DNA of 5,933 bases from Ilumatobacteraceae bacterium (GTDB lineage Bacteria; Actinomycetota; Acidimicrobiia; Acidimicrobiales; Ilumatobacteraceae). Below the pieces are notes generated by a model. The model saw only the letters and a program-made list of their open reading frames with translations. It searched no databases and was not told the DNA's origin. Location: positions 1 to 5,933 of the forward strand of contig JAENVT010000351.1 of the NCBI GenBank assembly GCA_016650435.1, in the 5' to 3' direction. The translations under genes and the position numbers were made by a program. Shown here one piece after another: positions 1-5,679 of the stretch (within the stretch, counting starts at the first letter, position 1; each line of letters opens with the position of its first letter).

Positions 1-674
1 AGCACGACGTAGTTGGGCGCCTTGCGCGAGTGCAGGTACTTGTAGATCGGCAACTTCGTGGTGTCGTAGTAACCCATCGTCATACCGGCAGAATCGCTTC
101 CGGTGACGTAGCGGTTCTGCTGGCCGCCGTTGAGTTGATACTGCTCTTGATAGAAGCGGTGAACCATGTCACGAGTGCACCCACCGGACAGGCCCAGGCC
201 GTTGAGCACGCCGAACGGGTGCATGAACAATTCCGCCGGAACCGGGCACGTCGTGGCCGTCGCCGGAATGTAGGTATCGATGTTGAACGGCGCATTGCCG
301 AAGTGGTAGGCGGTCGTCGGTTTGTCGGTACCGAACGAGAATGTCGTAGTGCTGCAATCTGGCGACAGCGGCGGAGACATGAGGTTGACGTCGCTCATCA
401 ACAGACACGGATACGGCACACCTGCCGTGTCGACTTGCGTCGTGTTCGCAGCGGTCGCGTCACCCAACCCGATGACGTGGTCGCCTTTCACGTCGCCCCA
501 GTTTCCATACAGGTTGTCGAAGCTGTGGTTCTCTTCGTAGATGACGACGATGTGCTTGAACCCGTCAAGCGGACGTTCGTCGTGGGCACTCGCCGATGAT
601 GGAACGAGCGCAACGCCCGCCACTGTCAGGCAGGCCAATAGCGCAGGCGCGGTTCGAGCAATACGACGTTTCAT
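1..674 (-). CDS. Secreted AcpA/phospholipase C-type phosphoesterase (5' part, cut by left edge)
   Basis: A reading frame with no stop runs from an ATG at 674 leftwards off the window, giving 224 complete residues and no C-terminus. Residues 1-30 form a signal peptide: basic start MKRRIAR, hydrophobic core, and an ASA cleavage site before His31. The mature start carries the family signature HIVVIYEENHSFDNLYG (41-57), in which the Glu-Asn pair is expected to bind catalytic metal. An MGYYD motif (200-204) followed by LPIYKYLH also fits the phosphoesterase family of acid phosphatases and phospholipases C. The protein should act outside the cytoplasm, hydrolysing phosphomonoesters or phospholipids; which one cannot be told because the nucleophile region lies past the edge. 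An LLAC string (12-15) resembles a lipobox but sits too near the N-terminus to be preferred. Shine-Dalgarno AAGGAG lies 7 nt upstream of the ATG. The family call is firm, the substrate open. Confidence 0.9.
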   Translation of the reverse strand, partial: MKRRIARTAPALLACLTVAGVALVPSSASAHDERPLDGFKHIVVIYEENHSFDNLYGNWGDVKGDHVIGLGDATAANTTQVDTAGVPYPCLLMSDVNLMSPPLSPDCSTTTFSFGTDKPTTAYHFGNAPFNIDTYIPATATTCPVPAELFMHPFGVLNGLGLSGGCTRDMVHRFYQEQYQLNGGQQNRYVTGSDSAGMTMGYYDTTKLPIYKYLHSRKAPNYVV

Positions 675-681
675 CGCGAGA

Positions 682-687
682 CTCCTT
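682..687 (-). promoter_or_regulatory. Shine-Dalgarno site of the phosphoesterase gene
   Basis: On the minus strand the sequence reads ACAAAGGAGTCTCGCG and then ATG. AAGGAG is 7 nt from the start codon, an ideal spacing, and it fixes the start at 674. It is one of only two clear Shine-Dalgarno sites in the window. Confidence 0.85.
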
Positions 688-713
688 TGTCGGCGAACGA
701 GGGCAATGCGCCG

Positions 714-743
714 ACGCTACGCCGGGTCCACCGTGTGGAGCAA
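714..743 (-). promoter_or_regulatory. Candidate promoter of the phosphoesterase gene
   Basis: On the minus strand a TTGCTC hexamer (738-743) is followed after 18 nt by TAGCGT (714-719), which fits the actinobacterial -10 pattern TANNNT. Transcription would start near 707 and leave a leader of about 30 nt that includes the Shine-Dalgarno site. The -35 matches TTGACA only in its first three bases, so this is a plausible prediction only. Confidence 0.4.
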
Positions 744-749
744 GAGTCA

Positions 750-766
750 GAAAATGGGTGATTTTC
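750..766. repeat. Short inverted repeat upstream of the phosphoesterase promoter
   Basis: GAAAAT (750-755) and ATTTTC (761-766) are perfect inverted arms around a 5-nt centre. The repeat lies just upstream of the candidate -35 of the minus-strand phosphoesterase, where an activator or repressor might bind. There is no T-tract, so it is not a terminator. Short AT-rich arms like these can occur by chance. Confidence 0.35.
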
Positions 767-812
767 GGGCAGTTGGTAGTCCGTTTGACCGCACCTACGT
801 GCAGTGATGGCG

Positions 813-842
813 GTCTCGAAATATCCCTCGGCCGCACGAGAC
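813..842. repeat. Spaced inverted repeat in the divergent intergenic region
   Basis: GTCTCG (813-818) and CGAGAC (837-842) are perfect inverted 6-bp arms separated by 18 nt. The centre-to-centre spacing is 24 bp, a little over two helical turns. It lies between the two divergent promoters. No regulator family is recognisable from it. Confidence 0.25.
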
Positions 843-912
843 AAACACTGCCTCCCCGATCCAATTTCCCGTGATGTGGCCGTTCGTGGCGATAGAAGAA
901 CCTGATGCAATC

Positions 913-933
913 CAAGATTCTGATGAAATCTTG
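913..933. repeat. Inverted repeat next to the DUF222-HNH promoter
   Basis: CAAGATT (913-919) and AATCTTG (927-933) are perfect 7-bp inverted arms around a 7-nt centre. The right arm ends 8 bp before the -35 of the DUF222-HNH promoter, the usual place for an activator site. The AT-rich sequence contrasts with the surrounding high-GC DNA. Its function is unknown. Confidence 0.4.
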
Positions 934-941
934 AATTCGGC

Positions 942-971
942 TTGACTTGGTCACTCTGATCGAACTAGTGT
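942..971 (+). promoter_or_regulatory. Promoter of the DUF222-HNH gene, probably leaderless
   Basis: TTGACT (942-947) matches five of six bases of the housekeeping -35, and after an 18-nt spacer TAGTGT (966-971) fits the -10 pattern TANNNT. Six bases separate the -10 from the ATG at 978, so the predicted transcript begins at or very near the start codon. No Shine-Dalgarno sequence is present. The -10 lies wholly inside the LexA box at 960-975, so LexA binding should block it. Confidence 0.7.
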
Positions 972-975
972 TCGT
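960..975. promoter_or_regulatory. LexA (SOS) operator
   Basis: The sequence TCGAACTAGTGTTCGT matches 11 of the 12 defined positions of the mycobacterial SOS box TCGAAC-N4-GTTCGA; only the last base differs. The inner arms CGAAC and GTTCG are a perfect inverted repeat. It covers the -10 hexamer and ends 2 nt before the ATG at 978, a repressor position. The inference is that the gene is silent until DNA damage triggers LexA self-cleavage. Confidence 0.75.
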
Positions 976-977
976 AT

Positions 978-2198
978 ATGGAGCCGGAACAGTACGCTGA
1001 GCTGCACCCGCAGATGATTCCTGGGCGGCTGTCTGTGTCCGATGCGGCACACTGCGGAGCACTCCTGGCGCAGCTCAACCGCTTGCGATCATGGGTCGAG
1101 TCTTGCTCCTTGGCGGTCACCGCACGGCTCAACGCACTCGCTATCGAAACCCCGGGGATCTTTCCCGAACAGATCGTCGCCGACGCCACACGAGTCTCGC
1201 TCAACCAGGCGATCCAACCATTCAAGCGGACCGAAGCCGTCGAACTGCTCCCCGAATTCGGTGCTGCACTATCGGCCGGTGCGGTCAATGTCGATCATGT
1301 CGATGTGCTCGCGCGCAGCATCGCCAGCCTCGACAAGCCCACACGGCAACGACTCGCTGAACGCGACGGGTTCCTCACCGAGATCGCCACGCGCACCACC
1401 TCGGGCGAGTTCGCCCGTACCCTGCGCAGCGAAATCCGACGGGCACAGCGCGACGACGGCATCGCCACCCTGCAACGGCAACGACGCGCAACCCGGCTAC
1501 GCACCTGGATCGACCGCGAAACAGGGATGTGGTGCCTGCGCGGCGAATTCGACCCCGAAACCGGCGCGATCCTCGAGACCCGGATCAACACCGCGCTCGA
1601 AGCCCTGTTCCACAACACCACGCCCGACACCTGCCCTGCTGATCTTCTCGACAAACAACACCACCTGCGCGCCCTCGCATTGTTCTCGGTCACCGCCGGC
1701 AACAAGACCGGACGGGCCGGTTCGATCGACATGTCAATACTCATCGACGCCAAAACACTCCTCGACGGTGTTCATGACCACTCGGTGATCGACTGCGGGC
1801 TCGGCATCGAACTCCCCGTGGAAACGCTCCGGCGCATGGCCTGCTACGCCGACATCACCCCAATCATCGTCGGCGCCGACGGCGTCCACCTCGACCTCCA
1901 ACAAACCACCCGCCTCGCCAACCGCGAACAACGACGAGCACTCCGCGCAATGTACAAAGGATGCGCCGTACCCGGCTGCTGCGTCGCCTGGGACTACATC
2001 GTCATCCACCACCTCAAATACTTCCGCAACGGCGGACCGACCGACATCGCCAACCTGCTCCCGCTATGCCACAAACACCACCACCTCGCCCACGAAGGCG
2101 GCTGGCAATACACCCTCGACCCGGCCCGCAACCTGACCATCACCAAACCCGACGGCACCCGAATGACCACCGGCCCACCAAGAGCTCTGGCGGCATGA
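978..2198 (+). CDS. DUF222 / 13E12-type HNH endonuclease domain protein
   Basis: This 406-residue protein has the layout of the actinobacterial DUF222 family, called 13E12 repeat proteins in Mycobacterium tuberculosis. A long helical, Arg/Glu-rich DUF222 region (about 15-310) is followed by a C-terminal HNH nuclease domain (about 322-376). Expected zinc ligands are Cys329 and Cys334 (CAVPGC), Cys364 and His367. The HNH residues are His344-His345, Asn359 (GGPTDIANLLPLC) and His368, with the AHEGGW ending typical of the family. All key residues are present, so it is probably an active metal-dependent DNase, but its biological role is not established. The length is usual for the family. The start at 978 is preferred because a -10 hexamer sits 6 nt upstream. 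A LexA box overlaps that promoter, implying induction by DNA damage. The second half uses noticeably more CAA, AAA and GAA codons than the downstream ATPase, possibly a sign of a separate history. Confidence 0.92.
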   Translation: MEPEQYAELHPQMIPGRLSVSDAAHCGALLAQLNRLRSWVESCSLAVTARLNALAIETPGIFPEQIVADATRVSLNQAIQPFKRTEAVELLPEFGAALSAGAVNVDHVDVLARSIASLDKPTRQRLAERDGFLTEIATRTTSGEFARTLRSEIRRAQRDDGIATLQRQRRATRLRTWIDRETGMWCLRGEFDPETGAILETRINTALEALFHNTTPDTCPADLLDKQHHLRALALFSVTAGNKTGRAGSIDMSILIDAKTLLDGVHDHSVIDCGLGIELPVETLRRMACYADITPIIVGADGVHLDLQQTTRLANREQRRALRAMYKGCAVPGCCVAWDYIVIHHLKYFRNGGPTDIANLLPLCHKHHHLAHEGGWQYTLDPARNLTITKPDGTRMTTGPPRALAA

Positions 2199-2295
2199 AC
2201 GCGCAGCGACGAATGAGCGACAGTGACTACTTCGACCGGCTTGGTATGCCTATTCTCGAATCGCCGTTGCGCAGAGCCAAGTCGCTAGCGACTGA
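2199..2295. other. Convergent intergenic gap
   Basis: These 97 bp lie between the 3' ends of the DUF222-HNH gene and the F420 enzyme gene. Apart from the palindrome at 2280-2293 I see no stem with a T-tract on either strand and no credible small gene. A frame opening with the ATG at 2195 overlaps the HNH stop but runs antisense through the F420 gene and shows no protein character. Confidence 0.5.
2280..2293. repeat. Perfect 14-bp palindrome behind the F420 enzyme gene
   Basis: AGTCGCTAGCGACT equals its own reverse complement. It begins 2 nt beyond the stop codon of the minus-strand F420 gene, in the convergent gap. As RNA it could form only a 5-bp stem with a CTAG loop and has no T-tract, so it is at most a weak transcript end. 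It could equally be a binding site for a dimeric protein. Confidence 0.45.
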
Positions 2296-2682
2296 TCACT
2301 CGAAGCGAAGGCGGATGGCGCACTCTTCGGCTTCTGGGCGGCGGAGCAACCTGCGAAACAGGGTGCCGACGTCGAGCAACAAGATCGCTACCCGATACTT
2401 TCGGCGCACCGCCTTGGTCACCGCCCGGGCGTCTGCACCCAACAACACATCGGCCGTCGCAGTCACCATCTCCGAGTCCGCCGTCACCTTGCCGCGCAGG
2501 TTGCACGGCTGCAGTGTGACCGAGGGATTGTTGCGAACGCGCTTGACCTTTCCCGAGTCGATCTCGGTGGTGAAACCTCCGGTTCCGTCAGGCAGGGCGA
2601 CGATCCACACCGGTGTACCGACGCCCTCACCGTTCTTGCGGAACGTGGTCAGCAGCACGTACTTCTCGTCGGTGATCGCCAC
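2296..2682 (-). CDS. PPOX-class F420-dependent enzyme, Rv2061c type
   Basis: This complete 128-residue protein has the size and pattern of the split beta-barrel PPOX family, in the branch typified by M. tuberculosis Rv2061c and thought to bind deazaflavin F420. Visible features are the N-terminal KYVLLTTFRKNGEGVGTPVW strand pair (8-27), the FTTEIDSGKVKRVRNNPSV segment (37-55) that normally contacts cofactor phosphate through basic residues, and the QPCNLRGK strand (58-65). It should be a soluble cytoplasmic oxidoreductase; its substrate cannot be inferred. The start is GTG at 2682, since the family motif begins a few residues in. No Shine-Dalgarno sequence precedes it, but TAGCGT lies 6 nt upstream, suggesting a leaderless message. 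It is divergent from the ATPase gene across 52 bp. F420 use is inferred from family membership, not from a residue test. Confidence 0.88.
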   Translation of the reverse strand: MAITDEKYVLLTTFRKNGEGVGTPVWIVALPDGTGGFTTEIDSGKVKRVRNNPSVTLQPCNLRGKVTADSEMVTATADVLLGADARAVTKAVRRKYRVAILLLDVGTLFRRLLRRPEAEECAIRLRFE

Positions 2683-2688
2683 GTCGAA

Positions 2689-2694
2689 ACGCTA
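2689..2694 (-). promoter_or_regulatory. Candidate -10 of the F420 enzyme gene (leaderless)
   Basis: On the minus strand TAGCGT fits TANNNT and ends 6 nt before the GTG start at 2682. No recognisable -35 lies 16-18 nt upstream. The support is its position together with the absence of a Shine-Dalgarno sequence. Confidence 0.4.
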
Positions 2695-2721
2695 CCCGGG
2701 CTGCGAAACCGTCGAGACAGC

Positions 2722-2727
2722 TAGCTT
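2722..2727 (+). promoter_or_regulatory. Candidate -10 of the ctpE-like gene (leaderless)
   Basis: TAGCTT fits TANNNT and ends 7 nt before the GTG start at 2735. There is no clear -35 and no Shine-Dalgarno sequence. It lies back to back with the candidate -10 of the F420 gene, so the two promoters would share one short region. Confidence 0.4.
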
Positions 2728-2734
2728 CACTGCC

Positions 2735-5092
2735 GTGACCGAGACCCATACCGATCCCGCCACCGGTCTCACCAGTGCCGAAGTGGCCGACCGGATCAGC
2801 AAAGGTCTGACGAACATGGTGCCGGACGCGCCAACTCGCAGCGTCGGCCAGATCGTGCGCGGCAACGTGTTCGCGCCAATCAACTTCATCGTCGCGATAT
2901 TGGCCGCGCTCGTGATCGCCGCCGGCTCGCCGAAGGATGCATTGTTCGCCGGTGTCATCGTCGCCAACAGCGTGATCGGTGTCGTCCAGGAGCTGCGCGC
3001 CAAGAAGGTGCTCGACCAACTGCGCGTCGTCAACGCGCCACGCGCACACGTCGTGCGCGACGGCAAGGTCGTCGAACTGCAGACACACGAGTTGGTCATC
3101 GACGACATCGTCGAGTTGCGCACCGGCGCACAGGTCGTCGCCGACGGTGTGATCCTGACCCACGAAAATCTGGAGATCGACGAGTCGTTGCTGACCGGCG
3201 AAGCCGACCCAGTCGTCAAAGAAAACGGCGACGAAGCCATGAGCGGCAGCGTCGTGGTTGCCGGTACGGGGCGAATGGTGGTGACGAAGGTTGGCGCCGA
3301 GAACTACGCCGCGAAACTTGCCGAGGAAGCGCGCCGCTTCACGCTGGTCAACTCGCCACTTCGCAACGACGTGAACCGGATCGTCACCTGGGTCGGTTAC
3401 CTCATCATCCCGGTCGGTCTGCTGCTGGCCAGCAGTCAGTTCTTGCGCCGTCACGTGGGCTGGCAAGAGTCGATCATCGGCACCGTTGCCGGCCTTGTCG
3501 GCATGGTGCCGGAGGGTCTCGTGCTGCTGACCAGCGTCGCGTTCGCCGTCGGCGTCGTACGCCTGGCGAGCAAGCGTTGCCTCGTGCAAGAACTGCCGGC
3601 AATCGAAGTACTCGCTCGCGTCGACGTGCTGTGCGTCGACAAGACCGGCACCATCACCGAAGGGAGCTTGGCGCTCGCCGACGTGCACCCCACCGCCACC
3701 GACGACCGAGCCCAGATCGACCTTGCACTTGCCGCGCTCGCCCAACTCGATCCCGACCCGAATGCGACCACCCGAGCGCTACAGAACGCGTACACGGAAG
3801 CGACGACCTGGACCGCGACCGGCCGCGTGCCATTCTCGTCGGCGCGCAAGTGGAGCGCCATGACCTTCACCGACAACGGCAGCTGGATCCTCGGCGCACC
3901 GGAGAACGTGATGGGCTCGGGCTACACGGGCGATCTGAAAGCCAGCGTTGAAGAGCATGCGCATCAGGGACAACGAGTCCTGATCCTGGCGAAGGCCGAA
4001 GGATCGTTCAGCGACGGCGCCGATGCCAGGCTTCCTGCCGCCACCCCGGTGGCGCTGGTGTTGCTCGAGGACGTCGTGCGGGCCGACGCTCCAGCGACGC
4101 TGAAGTACTTCGAAGACGAAGGCGTCATCGTCAAGGTGATCAGCGGCGACAACAACGTCACCGTTGGCGCGGTCGCCCGACGTGCCGGCCTCGCCGGGTG
4201 GGACAAGAACGTCGACGCGACAACGATGCCGTCAGAGGGCACCGAGGAGTTCACCGAGGCCGTCGAGGCCAGCACAGTGTTCGGCCGGGTCACACCGCAT
4301 CAGAAGCGATCGATGGTCCTGGCGCTCCAGTCACGGGGCCACATAGTCGCGATGACCGGCGACGGTGTCAACGATGTACTCGCGTTGAAGGACGCAAACT
4401 GCGGTGTGGCAATGGCCAGCGGCAGTGAAGCGACTCGAGGCGTCGCCCAGCTGGTGCTGATGGACTCGAACTTCTCGGCAATGCCGTCGGTCGTCGCCGA
4501 GGGCCGCCGCGTCATCAACAACATCGAGCGGGTTGCCAGCCTCTTCTTGGCCAAGACCGCCTACAGCGTCGTGCTGTCGGTGATCACGGGAGTGGTCGCG
4601 GTGGCCTATCCCCTTCGGCCGATCCACCTGTCGATCCTCAGTTGGTTCACCATCGGCGTACCCGCGTTCTTCCTCGCCCTCGAGCCGAACCACGACAGGG
4701 TCAGCGAAGGCTTCCTGCGACGAGTGCTCGGCAGGGCGGTGCCTGCCGGCGTCGTCATCGCCGTCGTCACCATGAGCGTGTTCGCCATCGCCCAACTCGA
4801 CACCTCGATCGACGACGATCACGCCCGTACCGTGGCAGTGCTAGTGGCCGGCGCGGTGGCCCTGATGAACCTCTACCGCGTCGCCCGGCCGCTCAACAGA
4901 CTGCGTGCCGGCCTGGTGATCACGATGGTGGCGCTCTTCGCGCTGATGTTCGTGACACCGTGGACGCGCAGCGCCTTCGAGCTCCCCCGAACCGCTACGT
5001 GGGCGTACGGAATGGCGACTGCGTTCATTGTTGCCGCATGGCCGTTGCTGGAACTTGGAAGTCGGGTGGCAACGCGCTGGCACCGCCGATAG
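2735..5092 (+). CDS. ctpE: CtpE-like P-type cation ATPase
   Basis: This 785-residue membrane pump contains all P-type ATPase domains in order. An N-terminal cytoplasmic part (GLTSAEVADR, 11-20) precedes helices near 44-62 and 68-86. The actuator domain carries LTGEADPV (153-160), and helices follow near 214-235 and 246-277 with PEGL (259-262) in the ion path. The phosphorylation motif DKTGT has its Asp at 302. SGD (470-472) and the hinge TGDGVND (541-547) follow, then about six helices between 601 and 773. Sequence and length closely resemble actinobacterial CtpE, reported to handle calcium; calcium here is inferred by similarity. The nucleotide domain has LGAPE (386-390) where classical pumps have KGAPE. 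The frame is open upstream to 1961, but the part before 2735 is antisense to the F420 gene and not protein-like, so the GTG (MTETHTDPATG) is chosen. Confidence 0.93.
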   Translation: MTETHTDPATGLTSAEVADRISKGLTNMVPDAPTRSVGQIVRGNVFAPINFIVAILAALVIAAGSPKDALFAGVIVANSVIGVVQELRAKKVLDQLRVVNAPRAHVVRDGKVVELQTHELVIDDIVELRTGAQVVADGVILTHENLEIDESLLTGEADPVVKENGDEAMSGSVVVAGTGRMVVTKVGAENYAAKLAEEARRFTLVNSPLRNDVNRIVTWVGYLIIPVGLLLASSQFLRRHVGWQESIIGTVAGLVGMVPEGLVLLTSVAFAVGVVRLASKRCLVQELPAIEVLARVDVLCVDKTGTITEGSLALADVHPTATDDRAQIDLALAALAQLDPDPNATTRALQNAYTEATTWTATGRVPFSSARKWSAMTFTDNGSWILGAPENVMGSGYTGDLKASVEEHAHQGQRVLILAKAEGSFSDGADARLPAATPVALVLLEDVVRADAPATLKYFEDEGVIVKVISGDNNVTVGAVARRAGLAGWDKNVDATTMPSEGTEEFTEAVEASTVFGRVTPHQKRSMVLALQSRGHIVAMTGDGVNDVLALKDANCGVAMASGSEATRGVAQLVLMDSNFSAMPSVVAEGRRVINNIERVASLFLAKTAYSVVLSVITGVVAVAYPLRPIHLSILSWFTIGVPAFFLALEPNHDRVSEGFLRRVLGRAVPAGVVIAVVTMSVFAIAQLDTSIDDDHARTVAVLVAGAVALMNLYRVARPLNRLRAGLVITMVALFALMFVTPWTRSAFELPRTATWAYGMATAFIVAAWPLLELGSRVATRWHRR

Positions 5093-5137
5093 GGTCCGCT
5101 AGAACGGCTTCCCCCGACACAACTCAACCTTCGTTCG

Positions 5138-5142
5138 GGAGG
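5138..5142 (+). promoter_or_regulatory. Shine-Dalgarno site of the 169-residue gene
   Basis: GGAGG lies 4 nt before the ATG at 5147, slightly close but strong. It supports plus-strand coding over the overlapping minus-strand frame and fixes the start. Confidence 0.75.
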
Positions 5143-5146
5143 ATCC

Positions 5147-5656
5147 ATGCCGTTCCGCCGCCCTCGCCTGCGTAGCCGCAGGCACGTCATCGACATCCGC
5201 TTCGGCGATCAGCCCTGCTACGTGTGGCTGCCCAGTCCAGACGAGCCACTTGTCGTCGCCGAGTTTGCAGACGCCGCCAACCTGGCTACCAGTGTGCTCG
5301 ACATGCTGGTCGACAAAGAAGTGATGGTGCTGCTCGACGAGCGCCGCCAGGTGACGGCGATGTTCGCCGACCCACCCACAGAGCTGGGGTTGTTCGTCGG
5401 GTGGTGCGACGGGCCCGGCCTCGAGGTGCCGTTCTCGCAGACGATGATGATCTGCGTCGCCGATCACGTCCCGTTGGCGCAGCCCGACAAGAAAGATCAG
5501 ATCGGCTACTTCGAGCTACGCCGCATCCACATGCTGCAAGGCCTGCTGCTGCTCGACATCTTGATCGTCGATCGCGAGCGAGTTCAGAGCCTGGCCATCG
5601 CCTGCGACAAGGACGCGGTGTGGTTCGAAGAGTTCGCTCCCCTGGAAGCCGCGTAG
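5147..5656 (+). CDS. Uncharacterised protein with RadC/JAB-like layout
   Basis: I do not firmly recognise this complete 169-residue protein. A basic start (MPFRRPRLRSRR) is followed by a compact alpha/beta domain with no signal peptide or membrane helix. The order of elements recalls the JAB/MPN domain of RadC-type proteins: a helix FADAANLATSVLDML (40-54), a DKEVMVLLDERRQV strand (56-69), a core strand ending at ADH (105-107), Asp117, then GLLLLDILIVDRERVQSL (132-149), which parallels the RadC 'LLDHIIV...S' ending. The zinc motif HxHP...SxxD is not intact: only His107 and Asp117 lie nearby and their spacing is off. If the relation is real, the protein is probably a non-catalytic relative. 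The start rests on GGAGG. The gene lies 54 bp after ctpE and 23 bp before the SDR, so co-transcription is possible. That it is a gene is likely; the fold is a hypothesis. Confidence 0.75.
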   Translation: MPFRRPRLRSRRHVIDIRFGDQPCYVWLPSPDEPLVVAEFADAANLATSVLDMLVDKEVMVLLDERRQVTAMFADPPTELGLFVGWCDGPGLEVPFSQTMMICVADHVPLAQPDKKDQIGYFELRRIHMLQGLLLLDILIVDRERVQSLAIACDKDAVWFEEFAPLEAA

Positions 5657-5667
5657 CTGCATCGACT

Positions 5668-5673
5668 TACCAT
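5668..5673 (+). promoter_or_regulatory. Candidate -10 of the SDR gene (leaderless)
   Basis: TACCAT fits TANNNT and ends 6 nt before the ATG at 5680. No Shine-Dalgarno sequence is present and no clear -35 is seen. The gene may have its own start even though it lies only 23 bp behind its neighbour. Confidence 0.35.
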
Positions 5674-5679
5674 TGCCGG

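Noticed and set aside
30..599. Plus-strand open frame opposite the phosphoesterase
   Set aside because: The minus strand encodes a signal peptide and clear phosphoesterase motifs; the plus frame is an Arg/Val-rich shadow.
565..1062. Minus-strand open frame spanning the divergent intergenic region
   Set aside because: It overlaps the start of the phosphoesterase gene in another frame and the HNH start on the other strand, has no ribosome site and no recognisable domain.
1961..2734. In-frame upstream extension of the ATPase reading frame (about 258 extra residues), including an ATG at 2195 overlapping the HNH stop
   Set aside because: It overlaps the HNH gene in another frame and is antisense to the whole F420 gene. 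Its translation is Arg/Pro/Ser-rich with no family features, while recognisable CtpE sequence begins right after the GTG at 2735.
2627..3745. Long minus-strand open frame (372 codons) opposite ctpE
   Set aside because: Rich in Asp, His, Val and Gly, as expected for the complement of a GC-rich, codon-biased gene. It lies opposite the conserved actuator and phosphorylation domains and overlaps the F420 gene start.
4331..4822. Minus-strand open frame opposite the ctpE C-terminal helices
   Set aside because: His/Asp-rich composition typical of an antisense shadow; the sense strand encodes the conserved hinge and membrane helices.
5113..5139. CCCGA and TCGGG arms that might mask the Shine-Dalgarno site of the 169-residue gene
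   Set aside because: Only 5 bp with a 17-nt loop; too weak to claim translational control.
5093..5146. Search for a terminator after ctpE
   Set aside because: No stable stem followed by a T-tract is present, so read-through into the next gene is possible.
5099..5467. Minus-strand open frame opposite the 169-residue gene
   Set aside because: The plus strand has a strong Shine-Dalgarno site and a better protein composition, and runs in line with its neighbours. The minus frame has no such support.
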